A stretch of DNA of 64,000 nucleotides from Sinotaia quadrata (GCA_028829895.1 CM054177.1:41682664-41746663); one strand, 5' to 3'. Shown: positions 1 through 12,294, counted from the first letter of the stretch. The notes: generated by a model from the sequence alone, not told the origin. Numbers and translations are program-made.

Positions 1-235
1 AATGATCCATTATTATATGCTTCTTTCCAGCATAAAATTCAGCCATCTCTATCATCTGTCACTGCAAAAGCTCGTAGTTTAATCCTCCACTCAGCTTGTC
101 CTGAATATACTGTTTAATGGAATATCTACCTTTATTAGTAACCATACATTCATCAATGAAAGAATTGGACTTGGCATACTGACTATTGATAGTTTGTACA
201 TAAAGGTCTCTTTTTACCAAGTCTTGGGGGCGTCA
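1..235 (-). pseudogene. piggyBac transposase relic, truncated by window edge
   Basis: Translated on the minus strand, this stretch resembles the catalytic start of a piggyBac (DDE_Tnp_1_7) transposase. A FIDECM segment is followed by KGRYSIKQYI, the family's usual Ser/Ile-Asp-Glu then Lys-Gly-Arg-x-Ser-x-Lys-Gln-Tyr pattern. The Asp expected to be the first catalytic residue is encoded at 154-152. Downstream, in a shifted frame, comes a stretch like the conserved strand before the 'YTGK' region. At least one frameshift and an in-frame stop break it, so it is dead. The element continues beyond base 1. The family is inferred from motif memory and no search was run. Bases 235-780 show no further transposase that I can read. 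Confidence 0.6.
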
Positions 236-239
236 GTTT

Positions 240-1075
240 TTGAATTAAACGCTTTCAAACATATCAATGAAAATAACACATGTACAACCAAACTAAATTA
301 ATCTTACAACAAATTCATTTAGGAGTTTCATTGTTATACTGTCATTCACACAATTTCTCACAACCGTTACATCTTCGTTAACATCTGCTGATCACATCTC
401 TGTTCATTATAATTACCACTGATGTTTCTTCACTTATACAAGATAATGGGACTCCAGTTTTGAGGTCAGATGTCCATGTACACCGCTCATTCAGCATCTG
501 CAATTCAGTATGTTGGACACGTGGTTTCCGTTAACCTGTGCCTACAACTCCTGTCAAGAATCATTTCATCCAATGGTATGAGAGTCCTCAGCCGCATCCA
601 CTTACTTGAACATCACTGACCAATGCGACTTAACTTTCAGATGTCCACAAATGTTAAATTGGCTGACGAATGTTCGCAGTAATCGTTATCTAACTTCCGT
701 TGTTTTAATGATACAGTCAATTATAACCGTTTCTAAATAAATGAAGGTGTGTCCATTGCTACCTTGAAACCTTTAAAGCCATGAACCCATTCAAAACCAT
801 TGCTGTTACAGACTTGGAAAACAAACTTTTCTACAAAAATGAATTGCTAATATTCATTTACTATATAATCATAATTAATATAATATATAATAAGCTTTTA
901 ATAAAATATATGGATAATGCACTCTATGACATATGCATTTATTGTGAGGAACATTTAATAATGTGTGTCTTTGTGTTATTATGTACGTTTTAGATATAGT
1001 TATATGTGAAATTCATTTTCAAGAATAGTTTGATAATAATTCGTAATTAGCATTGTATGCTTTATCATAAATGGT
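240..1075. other. No gene recognised
   Basis: AT-rich sequence without a convincing coding frame. It could include more of the decayed piggyBac element, but I see no conserved motif. The single 70-codon frame near 781 is low-complexity and AT-driven. Confidence 0.4.
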
Positions 1076-1077
1076 GA

Positions 1078-1196
1078 CAACAGCGACAACGACGACCACG
1101 GTACTGATGATGATGACGACGACGACGATGATGATGATGGTGGTGGTGGTGGTGGTGGTGGTGGTGCTGCTGCTGCTGCTGATGATGATGATGCAA
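1078..1196. repeat. Imperfect trinucleotide tract (GAC/GAT/GGT/GCT)
   Basis: Runs of GAC, GAT, GGT, GCT and GAT triplets follow one another. This is a composite triplet microsatellite in which neighbouring blocks differ by one base, as expected from point mutation followed by slippage. The open frames over it are homopolymeric (Thr, Ile, Val) and not evidence of a gene. Confidence 0.85.
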
Positions 1197-1229
1197 TATA
1201 TATATTTTATCATCTCACAGCATTGCTAT

Positions 1230-1700
1230 CTCTAAGAACTTTACAACTGGAGCGTAGCCTCACAATCCCGAGCTAATGAGAGGAGCGAGGAGCAAAGAAC
1301 ATTTTGGAAAAATAAAACTACTCAGCAATGGTTCGTGACCAGAGTGGAACTTGCACCAATATTCCTTCCCTTTCCACCGTACCTGGAACAAAACAGTTCT
1401 TTGTTCTCTCCTAGCTCGAGGTGTATTCTCGGGACTATTGACACTAATCTGGTGACACGTTTGAAACAGGCCGTACGCGGTATGTTGTAGAACAAGATGC
1501 CCTCCTGCGTACGTTTGAGGATTTAATATCATTACAGGTAAGTATCTATGTGAAGGCGATCTTTTCAACACCAATCTTCTTAAATAGTGATATTATTGCA
1601 TGCCTCGAGGGAAAGACTGCTTATAAACCACGTGACCACTCGATGAATGATATGATCCAGAGAGGATCCAACAAACGCCTCTTGAATAGCTAATATATCG
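1230..1700 (+). other. GC-richer block with a strong 5' splice-site match
   Basis: This block is clearly less AT-rich than its surroundings. It contains an almost ideal donor on the plus strand, ACAG at 1534-1537 followed by GTAAGT. The reading frame into that donor is open for only about 30 codons (from 1449). The opposite strand is open for 104 codons (1574-1260). A non-coding or short first exon is possible, but neither strand gives a recognisable protein. Confidence 0.25.
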
Positions 1701-3230
1701 TCACAATGCATAGGCTTACAAATTCATTCGTGCAAGGTAATGATAGGTAATGTTTTCACGTCCATTTCTTTATGGAAGAGTATGTTGGCAGCAGGTAGCA
1801 ACTTATAATTTGTTAGAAATGATTTATGCCAGTCTTAGTCAAAAGATATTTGGTTTAGATCGCCCTTGAGGTTGTGGCTAATTCAGTTAGTCTATTGTTT
1901 TATATTTTCACCCGCGGTGCTCACTTCCTCCCACTCAGTGTGTATGATTGTTTTATTTCCTCTCTGATATAAAGACGTTGTAATTTTTTTAATTTTCTGA
2001 TAGGTGTATTGTCTGTCTGATTTGTTATCCTTGCGTGTGCGTGACCGTATGTTTATATATTTTTTCTTTCCTGTTGTATCTACTTATAACTGTTGTTGTT
2101 TCTGCTTTGCCTATCGTCTTGCTCTCATTAACTTTTCAAAAGTCTTTGACTTGTTTAATTCTCTTTTCTCTTTATTTTAATTTATTTCTTTTCTTGTGCT
2201 TTTAATGTATTTCTTTATTTAAGATTTGAATCTTTTCTTATTTTAGCTATACCAGTGTTGTCTTCTCATTTCTTTTCTCGTTATTTTTACTTTCTTCTCG
2301 TATTTCGTTCTGGCCGGTTTTCTCACGCCAAGACCATCAGTTATGTCTTTTATATTTTTATTTTTCACTGTTTCCAAACTATTTTCGACTAGAGATTGAT
2401 CGTTTTTGACTGGTGTGGATATCTTTTCTATACAATTTAATATTATTCGGCATCTCGTATTGCATTCCATTCTATTTGTCTTTACACTATTTATTTATTT
2501 GTTTATTTAATATTGTGTGAGTGGGTGGGTCTTTCTCCCAGAACTTATATGGCATTATTTTTATGGCAATAAATGTACAAAACCCTGACATAGGCAATTG
2601 CTTGCCAAAGTTTAATAAAAAGAAAAAATATTTTCTGTTTAGTTTAGTTGAAATATAAATGTACAAATGAACACAGTAAAATCTACCTATCGGTATAAAT
2701 AAATTCCCGGAAATAATGGCATTAATGAGGTTGCGCAGATGTTAGCCATGATATTCATACATTAGTAATATATTACTATATTAACAATAATAAAAAACTA
2801 ATACTCTGAGTGTATTTCTATAATAAACATACTTAATTCTTCTGCTAATTGGAATATTCATAACTATCGGTCTATTATCCAAACTGAATGTATGTATCTA
2901 TGTTGGCCGTAATTATCGTATGTAGTTATATTAGCCTAATGAACATTTGTACTTATGTTGTCAATGATGAACATAAGAAGCTACTGGACATTTAATTGGC
3001 GTAGCTATTTTGGCCGTAACTATACTGACCTTATTGAAGATACTTAATTATAATTAACTATAATGAACGTATGTCCCTAATTAGCAGTAATAAACAACTC
3101 TAACTACATTAGCAATATATTTTTGTAATAGTTAACAATTCATGAATACGTGTTACTGCTGGAAACAGTAAGCGGTTTTAATGAAGTACTAGTTTGCAGG
3201 AAATCCTGAAAACAGTGACGTAGATATCTG
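1700..3230. other. No gene recognised
   Basis: AT-rich sequence with T-rich stretches around 1980-2300. I see no coding frame of note. Weakly repetitive phrases from 2880 onward (CGTA...CTTA) lead into the array that starts near 3235. Confidence 0.45.
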
Positions 3231-3234
3231 CAAT

Positions 3235-3830
3235 AAATAATGAGCGTACTTACTACAAAGTACTGGCACTAGTGAACGTACTTAGCTTTGGGTGATATTA
3301 AATTCACCTACGCACTGACAATACTGAGCGTACTTACCTCTGGTTGTACTAAAAGCACCTACGTACTGGCAATAGTGAGTGTACTTAGCTCTGATGGTGC
3401 TAAAATACTTAAGTACTGGCATTAGTGAGTGTACTTAGCTCAGGTGGTACTAAAATACTTAAGTACTGGAATTAGTGAGTATACTTAGCTCTGATGGTGC
3501 TAAAATACTTACGTACTGGTAATATGGAGCGTAATGAGTTCTGGTGGTACTAAAAACACTTACGTACTGCAATACTGAACCATACTTAGCTCTGGTGGTA
3601 CTAAAAACACTTAAGAGCTCTCACTACTGAGCGTACTTATAGGTGGTACTAAAAACACTTAAGAGCTCTCACTACTGAGCGTACTTAGCTAGGTGGTACT
3701 AAAAACACTTAAGAGCTCTCACTACTGAGCGTACTTATAGGTGGTACTAAAAACACTTAAGAGCTCTCACTACTGAGCGTACTTAGCTAGGTGGTACTAA
3801 AAACACTTAGGTGCTGGTAATACCGGCCAG
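3235..3830. repeat. Degenerate 48-60 bp minisatellite with a 98-bp higher-order dimer
   Basis: About eleven units share GAGCGTACTTA, GGTGGTACTAAAA and CACTTA blocks. The left half is diverged. The right half is nearly identical, and units starting at 3629, 3677, 3727 and 3775 alternate 48 and 50 bp (with or without AGC before TAGGTGG). The newest duplication event therefore copied a two-unit block. Confidence 0.85.
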
Positions 3831-3834
3831 TAGT

Positions 3835-4420
3835 ATAAGCACGTAACGTAGGTTTTCTTCCACAATTGCGTTACGGCGTGCAAACGCTGAGCTTAAGAGT
3901 CGGATACATTCCTGAGCTCACAAATCTAAGTACTGTCCCAAATTGTCTTCCCAAAGAGACTCTATCCATTGCGCGGGGTACAATTTATCTCCCCTTCCTG
4001 AAATTAAAGTGCTGGTTGAATCACAGTAGGATGGTGCGTGTGTGTAGTGGGGGTGGGGGAAAAGATGAAGCGGGGGTGGATAAAAAGAAAGAAAGACATT
4101 AACAAATGACGACAAAGTAATTGAAAACGTTGCCAGTGACTAACGTATAATCTGTATTCTGGAAAGAACAATTTCGAGAAGAATAGTGTTTCGGTCGCTG
4201 GGTGAGTATACTTTTCCTTCTTCTTTTTTAAGGTTTTGTTTGGGCGAATGGAATCGAAAGACAAAAGAGTTGTGGGTGTAAGTAAAATATATCGGCACAC
4301 ACACATCAGTCATTGGGACAAGCATGCTCCACTTAGCATTTCGCATTTAGGTCACTAGTTCGCACAAGACTACGAAATGTTTGGCAGATCTAGCTGTCAC
4401 TGGTTTCCACTAGACCTCAT
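3835..4420. other. No gene recognised
   Basis: Unique-looking sequence with purine-rich stretches near 4040-4095. Overlapping open frames on both strands give no recognisable motif. Confidence 0.4.
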
Positions 4421-4424
4421 ATTA

Positions 4425-4562
4425 TTTCTTCCTTGTCGTCCAAGACAATGACTCACACCAGACCTCATATTATTTGTTATTTGTCATCCAAGACAATGAA
4501 TCGCACCAGACCTGATATTATTTGTTCCTTGTCGTCCAAGACAATGACTCACGCCAGACCGA
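4425..4562. repeat. Three-copy ~48-bp tandem repeat
   Basis: Three successive units carry the phrase CCAAGACAATGA, then CACCAGACC and ATATTATTTG. The small open frames on both strands (4433-4672, 4750-4484) are made by this repeat. Confidence 0.8.
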
Positions 4563-4564
4563 AA

Positions 4565-5955
4565 AGCATCTATTATTTTGTCTGGGTTAGTTTGGGTGAC
4601 TTCTGGACCAAAGTCTTTAAGGAAGGTTCGGATCCACATCATTATCAGTTGCTTTACGTAATCGTGACCTAGGATAACTCCACACTCTAATGAAAGTTGC
4701 TGACACAGTGAAAACATCGCTGTACTGGTTAGAATCACATAGCTTGTCAAACTAAGGGAAATTACTCTTTAAACCACTCTCGAAATATACACACATACTA
4801 TATAGTAAATGCTCCGTTTACTTTGTAATGAGTTATGCCATTATGAATAATATATCAGGATTGGTAAGATAATTGTTTTAATATTGTGATATCATCCTTC
4901 TTTTATTCCAAAGTGTTTACTTTCATAAACAATATAATAAACATTTATTGTTAATTAAATTGTAATAAATGGTACTAATTTCAAAGGTCTAACTATAGTT
5001 TCAATAACTAATAAACGTACGCGCTTATGTCATTGTAGTTCCAACTTAACATACGTTAAAAATATATATAGATATAGATAGACAATGAGACACCAAGAGA
5101 CATAGAGGGAGAAATTTAAATTCTCTTTTAAATCTTAGTTAACTTATTTATATAACTAGGAAAAAAACTTTCATTCGATGGGGTTAACTGCCACAAGTGC
5201 CCTTGCATTGTATATCTTGTTCCCATGTAAGGACTGTTCTTCAGCCCTTCTTGCCCGATGAAAATGATCTGCTTAACACATTGCTGCTGAGCCATAAGCT
5301 GTTTGATCACCCGGTGTTAGTTTTCGTTTAGGTGGCATTCTATGGAAAAGTGGATCCACTTACGAAACAATCATTAACTGGATTATTGTGCCAATTTGCA
5401 ATTGTTCAAAATGCAATTTCTGTAAATGGACTCTGTACTCAATATTTTATTCAGTTTCTGTCAGTTGGTCTTGGTCTCTATTAAAAATAGGTAAACCCGG
5501 TTGAACAAAATGTATATAGACTAGTACCCCTTGTGTTACAATTAAAATGGGGTATAAACCCTGTTGAATATAATGATGTCTGCACATGTTGACTTCAGAA
5601 CCAGTTAGGAATTTAGCATTTTATATAGTATGATTAATGTGTTATCAATACAAATATCATAACAACAAGACCAAATACAAAGCAAAGTTAATCCAAATAG
5701 TAAATTGTTTTCAAAATAAATTTAAATAAATTATATTACATTTGAAAAAGTCATAAAGATAACCATTGAACATCTCAAGATAGATACGAAAGAAAATTTA
5801 TGAACAGTGCTTTTTGTGGATAGATGTTTTCTCTTTCATTTTATTTTTTCTCGTGTAATTTTCCCCGTAAATATTGCATATTGGTTTTGAGGCTTTTAGA
5901 TTGGTATTTTCCCGTATATAAGAGCATATATACGTGCATACAAAGAAACGTATGT
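4565..5955. other. No gene recognised
   Basis: AT-rich sequence with no coding frame worth naming. A TATATAAGAGC match lies at 5917 on the plus strand, but no convincing ORF follows it. Confidence 0.4.
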
Positions 5956-5959
5956 GTCT

Positions 5960-6295
5960 TATGATTTGCTTCAGTTATTGGCCTTGTTTATTGTTTCAGT
6001 TGCTTGTCTGGTGTGTTGTTAAAGACGTTTTCCTATGTACTATTTCAGTTATTGGCCTTGTTTATTGTTTCAGTTGCTTGCCTGGAGTGTTGTTAAAGAC
6101 GTTTTCCTAGGCACTATTTCAGTTGTTTGTCTTGTGTATTGTTTTAGGTTTGTGTCTCATTGCTTTTCTAGGATGTTTTCCATGTGTAGTGTTTTAGGTT
6201 TTGTCTCATTGATTTTCTACGATGTTTTCCATGTGTATTGTTTTAGGTTTGTGTCTCGTTGATTTTCCACTATGTTTTCCATGTGTATTGATTAT
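5960..6295. repeat. Degenerate tandem repeats, ~75 and ~50 bp units
   Basis: The segment TCAGTTATTGGCCTTG...TTTCAGTTGCTTG occurs twice, about 75 bp apart. It is followed by three or four units of about 50 bp with TTTTAGGTTTGTGTCTC and GATGTTTTCCATGTGTA. The 75-codon open frame here is repeat-derived. Confidence 0.75.
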
Positions 6296-6299
6296 CGTG

Positions 6300-6990
6300 T
6301 TTAGATTTATTTGCCTTACGTAGAATTAATTAGGGTTGGAGTTTTGGTTTTTTTGTGGCTGTGCATTGTGGCATATATTTCTTGGATTTTAACTCTAATT
6401 GCCCGGATATCAATTAGTGGTGTTTTAATTCATTTTATCATATGATAATCCTTATCAGTTTTAACAATTGGTCGTTTTAACTGCCGTCTGTATGGAATTC
6501 AAATGAGTTGGCACCACTAAACAATTTAATGAAGTTCCATGTAAATTAAAAGAAAACACGTGATTCTTTTTTTTCATAATTACATCCTACGTACTTTGTT
6601 ATTGTGTTACCATTCGCCAATCCATATCTATCCAAGTTTCCCACTTCTTCGCATCCCACGCAATCGTTCGAATTGACCAGTCTGAGACCGAAGTGCCGAC
6701 ACTTCCTTCTCAAATCATTGCGGGAATTGTCTCCCCTCTATTGACATTTTAAAATTAAACAACTAGCAGGTGAACTTCAGGATGCTTTCTTGTATAATCA
6801 TTCTCTTCATATTTTTTTTTTTGATTTTGTAACCCTATTCCAATCTGTCGCAGTCTAAAATATTAAAATGCGCTGCCACCTCCTTGATGTACTCAAGCAA
6901 CTTGCCGATGAAAACTAACTACTACTGTTTCCTTCTGTTAACATTAACTGTTACTTAAATAACACAAAAGGGTCTCTTTGACTACAATAC
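6300..6990. other. No gene recognised
   Basis: Unique AT-rich sequence with no supported coding region or RNA gene. Confidence 0.4.
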
Positions 6991-6993
6991 GCT

Positions 6994-6994
6994 G

Positions 6995-7077
<83 letters not shown>

Positions 7078-7314
7078 TGTGTGTGTGTGTGCATGTGTGT
7101 GTATGTGTGTATGTGTGTGTGTGAGTGTGTGTATGTGTGTGTATGTGTGTGTATGTGTGTGTGTGTGTGTATGTGTGTGTGTGTGTATGTGTGTGTATGT
7201 GTGTGTGTGTATGTGTGTGAGTGTGTGTATGTGTGTGTATGTGTGAGTGTGTGTATGTGTGTGTATGTGTGTGTATGTGTGTGTGTGTGTGTATGTGTGT
7301 GAGTGTGTGTATGT

Positions 7315-7382
<68 letters not shown>
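6994..7382. repeat. Long AT/GT microsatellite
   Basis: About 18 bases of (AT)n lead into roughly 370 bases of (GT)n interrupted by GA, GC and AT dinucleotides. The interruptions form longer periodic phrases (GTGTGTATGTGT). Alternating purine-pyrimidine DNA of this length is prone to the Z form. Open frames across it are artefacts. Confidence 0.95.
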
Positions 7383-7384
<2 letters not shown>

Positions 7385-8275
7385 AATACATACGAAATTT
7401 ATTGAAGCCCAAATGTTACTTTGTTTACTAATTAGATCTGTGATTTTCCTTCAGCAATTTTTCTCAAGCTAAAACTTTTCACTACCAACTTAATAACTTG
7501 TCAGGTCAGTGGAGCTATACAGATCAGTGGAACTAGTTATGCCACTAGAGATGGATCAGTGGAGCTAGTAACATCAGTAGCTGTTATCTTAATGCACCAA
7601 AGAAAAACTTAATTAGAAGTATTGCGTTTCTATCAATCTAAAATGTTAGAAAAAGTCTTGGCAAATTATGCCAGTTTTAATTAACTCAAGATTTATTTTC
7701 TTATTCTTTTGTGATTAACTATTTTTATTAATAAGGCGTTTTGGTTGTTTTCCTTTTCCTTTGCTAATTACCAATGTACCATTAATGTCCTTGAACAGTG
7801 GTGCAATACTTGTTGTCATGTACAATGGATATAGGTCATTCTGCCATCACACGTGAATGGTTGGAGGTGAAGGGTGGTGGGAGCCGCTTGCTATACCGGT
7901 CATTTGATGACCATATAATTTATAGAGATATGTTTTCCGCCGAAGACGTAGGTTAAATACACAGAAGTCGTGGGCATGTGAAATTCTATAATTAGGGGCT
8001 GGGATGCATTAAAGGGTTTATTCACAAAGAAACCACATCTAATTTTCAAAAATTGAATTAATTCAGTGGATGAAGATTTTAGCCCGCCGTTACTTCAGAG
8101 AAAAGGTAAAACATTGAATTCTCAAACTATTATTATATTAAGAATGCTGTAGAAATAATTATGTAGTTTTCATTTGATTTTGTATGAATTATCGCCATTT
8201 CCCCACGATGTTCTCTGGCAATAGTAGTAGTAGAAAATCAGACTTAACCAGTGCTCTGTATTACTATGACTATTT
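7385..8275. other. No gene recognised
   Basis: Unique sequence. A short internal repeat near 7500-7580 (GATCAGTGGA three times) is the only structure I can point to. Confidence 0.4.
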
Positions 8276-8279
8276 GATT

Positions 8280-9140
8280 TATTGTAATGCATATTGATAT
8301 AGTAGGATGCAATTTCATCTCCACTTTTGTAAAATGTATTGTAATGCATATTGATATAGTAGGATGCAATTTCATCTCCACTTTTGTAAAATTTATTGTA
8401 ATGCATATTGATATAGTAGGATGCAATTTCATCTCCACTTTTGTAAAATTTATTGTAATGCATATTGATATAGTAGGATGCAATTTCATCTCCACTTTTG
8501 TAAAATTTATTGTAATGCATATTGATATAGTAGGATGCAATTTCATCTCCACTTTTGTAAAATGTATTGTAATGCATATTGATATAGTAGGATGCAATTT
8601 CATCTCCACTTTTGTAAAATGTATTGTAATGCATATTGATATAGTAGGATGCAATTTCATCTCCACTTTTGTAAAATGTATTGTAATGCATATTGATATA
8701 GTAGGATGCAATTTCATCTCCACTTTTGTAAAATGTATTGTAATGCATATTGATATAGTAGGATGCAATTTCATCTCCACTTTTGTAAAATGTATTGTAA
8801 TGCATATTGATATAGTAGGATGCAATTTCATCTCCACTTTTGTAAAATGTATTGTAATGCATATTGATATAGTAGGATGCAATTTCATCTCCACTTTTGT
8901 AAAATGTATTGTAATGCATATTGATATAGTAGGATGCAATTTCATCTCCACTTTTGTAAAATGTATTGTAATGCATATTGATATAGTAGGATGCAATTTC
9001 ATCTCCACTTTTGTAAAATGTATTGTAATGCATATTGATATAGTAGGATGCAATTTCATCTCCACTTTTGTAAAATGTATTGTAATGCATATTGATATAG
9101 TAGGATGCAATTTCATCTCCACTTTTGTAAACATTTATTG
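8280..9140. repeat. 57-bp minisatellite, 15 nearly identical copies
   Basis: The unit begins near ATGCATATTGATATAG and repeats 15 times from 8287 with no length change. The only internal variant I see is one base (TGT versus TTT codon in the plus frame): copies 2-4 carry T, while copy 1 and copies 5-14 carry G. The last unit is altered at its end. Because 57 is a multiple of three and the unit has no stop in three of the six frames, ORFs of 321, 331 and 296 codons arise on both strands. They have no signal peptide or recognisable domain, and I do not call them genes. Confidence 0.95.
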
Positions 9141-9144
9141 TAAT

Positions 9145-11165
9145 AACTGTAACTTGCATGTGCATGGGCTGGGGCCTTCCTTATTTTATGAAATATTAAT
9201 TGTGAAATACGATTGCTGTCAAATTGTAAGGGACATATTTCTGTGCCATTAGAATGAACGTGATTGGCGAATTATGGACCGTACGCTAATAGAAATTATA
9301 TTGTATTTCAGTGGGCTTGAGGTGCGCTATTTACTGCTACACACATTGTGTTGTGTTGGGGCCTTTACTTGGAGACAGTTTGACAAGTCTATGACGTGCC
9401 AGTAATGCAATGGTCTGCCATATGTAAGACTCTGTCAAGGTGGACTGCTTCAATAACTGACGTCAGTTAAGTGGAACTGCCAAATAAACCTAAACTAATA
9501 CTTGTGCTTATGATCTGTTATGAACTTTATGGACAGAATAGGTGTTCTTGGTCGGAAGACCATTCATATAGAGTTTTGCCATTTGGTTGATGCATTATTT
9601 CGTTGTACATTATTAAATTTTATCTTCGCTATTTTAATAATTGAACTTGGCTTGATCATTGGACAGACCATAAGAGTTGGTGGGGGCTGATTCGTATGTG
9701 GATATGAATGATTTTCTTTATATGTTATCAGTCAAAATTAAGATAACTAGTCCAACCTGTGCATTGTATGTGGATTTGCCTGTCGCTACATTGAATGCCA
9801 GAATTCGAGGGTAATTAATCTGTAGAGGCTGAAGGGTAAATCAGACATCCAGTCTGTTGTCAATATAGGTGTGATATTAAAATTAATAACTCTAAATCCT
9901 CATGTTGAGACATGGTCTTTAAATATTAACTGGAACGTAATATAGAATAATTCATATTTCTTTAAATAAGTTCACAGAGATATATTTATTAAAGACAACA
10001 TTATTCAAATTCACTTCAAATGTTTAATAAGGAATGTATATGTTTAATTTCAGTAAAAGAACAATTTGCAGTTCAGTTTAGATTGTTGAATAAATTTCAA
10101 GTTTGAACATATTCTTCAATAAATGATGTGTGTTAGTGAACACGGCAATGTGTTTTTCTCTCAAGTCAGCATTGTTTGTTTGGCATTTTTGTTGAACTTT
10201 GACTTATGTATGTTTACATTTCAGTGCACGTGACTACAAACAATGCTTTGTTAGAAATTGAATTAAAAGAAACAATCAGATATAAGATTAAAGCAAATAT
10301 ACTTTTTCAGGAAATCAGTGAAAGTGCGATTTAGAAACTATATTATTCCAATTTAAAACTTCTTAGGTGCATTTATTTTTTATAGGTTTAATTTACATTA
10401 AGAGAAGGAAGAGTAAAGTTTATTGCGAGAAATACAAACATGACTGATTTTAAAAAAAAAACACCCAAGCCATTGAAATATATTTACAGGGAGGAGCCTG
10501 ACACTCCAGTCTAGAGATAGTTTTTATTTTTAATTTTTTCTGGTTTTCACAAGTGTCAGGCCCACTGCTCGCATAGATTCTCAATTCTCATTCAGTTTGA
10601 CGTTAACGGGTTCTCCCGTCGTCCTCTGCGAGTTTCTCATGAGCATGCACTGTTTTCTATTTTCAACGGTTAAGTGTCCACGAGTCTTCATTGCAGGCTA
10701 AGTCGGAATTACATGTATAAAGTAAAAAACCTGTTAGACCTCAATACCCATCTATAAGCAGTTTCCTAGAAGTTATGTAACCTTTGAAAGATATTTGTCT
10801 GGTCAACAGAAAACAAACTAGGAAGGGAGTAAGGAATTTGATATTCAGAGTTTGTTATAGCATCACTTTAATGTAGGGATTTGATTGTTTTCTTTCATTT
10901 TAAATTAATGCTTATAACATTTCCTGTATCAAAGATTTCCTGTGAAATCTGCCTAAACAACAAACTGTATTAACATACTCCAGATGCGTTGGATTGAGGA
11001 TAGGAAAGACTATTCCTTTATTTAATTGAAACTTTTATTATTATTTATTTTTGCAGATCCTATATTTAGCGTAGCAATCAATACATGTTTGCATACACGT
11101 TACAGAATTGAGTCATGAGTAGTAAATTGTAGAGCCTAAGAATGACTAGATTTGTCGCTTGTGTG
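9145..11165. other. No gene recognised
   Basis: About 2 kb of AT-rich unique sequence. No ORF, RNA gene or transposon motif was found by eye. Frequent TTTAAT-type runs suggest old neutral DNA. Confidence 0.4.
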
Positions 11166-11170
11166 ACTCC

Positions 11171-11350
11171 TTCCAACGTGTTTCTTCCCCACCATGTCTA
11201 AGATAAAGATTGCAGTAGTGTTACAATTTACTGGAACGTGTTTCTTCCCCACCATGTCTAAGATAAAGATTGCAGCAGTGTTAAAATTGACTGGAACGTG
11301 TTTCGTCCCCACCATGGCTAAGATAAAGACTGCATTAGTGTTAGAATTGA
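11171..11350. repeat. 60-bp tandem repeat, three copies
   Basis: Three head-to-tail 60-bp units contain AACGTGTTTCTTCCCC, ACCATGTCTAAGATAAAG and TGCAGTAGTGTTA. They differ by a few substitutions and no indels. Confidence 0.9.
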
Positions 11351-11514
11351 TTTAAGCGGATGATTCTTCAGTCACTGAAGGGACAAGCGTTATTATTATT
11401 ATCAATATCATCATCATCATGGTGGTAAAGAGAAGAAAGATATGAAGTAAACGATAATGATTCGATGCTATACTAATTAAATACTTAAATTACAACTGCT
11501 ACTGTTCATAACTT

Positions 11515-11955
11515 CCTGTCAGGAAGCACAACAGGGGCATATATCTGGTTTGGGAACACAACAAAGGGATATGCCTGGCTCAAGAAGAACAACAAATGGA
11601 TATATATGACTCAAGAAGCACAACAAAAGGGATATATCTGGCTTAGGGAACACAACTATGGGATATATGGTTCAAGAAGCACAACCGAGGGATATATCTG
11701 GCTCATGAAGCACAAAGGGATATATCTGGCTCAGGAAGCACAGAGGGATATATCTGGCTCAGGAAGCACAACAGGGATATATCTGGCTCAGGAAGCACAA
11801 CAGGGACATATCTGGCTCATGAAGCACAACAGGGCTCAGGGTACACAATATGGAAATATATGACTCAGGAAGAATAATGTAGGGATATGTCTGGCTCAGG
11901 GTACACAATATGGAAATATGACTCAAAAAGAATAATGTAGGGATATGTCTAGCAC
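11515..11955. repeat. ~30-bp minisatellite, degenerate
   Basis: About fourteen units with the core GGGATATATCTGGCTCA and AGGAAGCACAACA vary in length by indels. The open frames here (plus 11606-11863, minus 12025-11759) translate the repeat and are not gene evidence. Confidence 0.9.
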
Positions 11956-12014
11956 GAGATAGAAGAAAGAAGATATCGGAGTCGAAGTTAAACGAAACAA
12001 GCAAGTATGTCAGA

Positions 12015-12290
12015 CCTAGTGGCAATTGTTACAAACTGCAAAATATAATGGATAATTATAGTTGTTTACAGTTGTATGAAAATCCTAGAGGCAATTGTTA
12101 CAAACTGCAAAATATAATGGAAATTATAGTTGTTTACAGTTGTATGAAAATCCTAGTGGCAATTGTTACAAACTGCAAAATATAATGGATAATTATAGTT
12201 GTTTACAGCTGTATGAAAAACCTAGTGGCAATTATTACAAACTAAAATATAGGGGATAATTATAGGTGTTTACACTTGTGTGAAAGACCT
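12015..12290. repeat. 69-bp tandem repeat, four copies
   Basis: Units start at 12015, 12084, 12152 and 12221 with CCTAGTGGCAATTGTTACAA and carry TATAATGGATAATTATAG. The final copy is the most diverged, and the array fades out near 12290. Confidence 0.9.
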
Positions 12291-12294
12291 GCAA

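Noticed and set aside
1260..1574. Minus-strand 104-codon ORF with a Val-Arg-Trp-Lys-Gly stretch reminiscent of a chromodomain
   Set aside because: Only five residues resemble the family. The acidic and aromatic residues that should follow are absent.
6951..7412. His/Thr and Cys/Val repeat ORFs of up to 153 codons
   Set aside because: Direct translation of the GT/CA microsatellite. No unique sequence with coding character at either end.
8280..9140. CRISPR array
   Set aside because: Units are contiguous with no unique spacers, and the DNA is eukaryotic in character. The same applies to the 32-bp arrays at 15.8 and 59.9 kb.
8170..9252. Three long ORFs (296-331 codons) over the 57-bp array
   Set aside because: Unit length divisible by three with few stops makes them open on both strands at once. 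No start context, signal peptide or domain.
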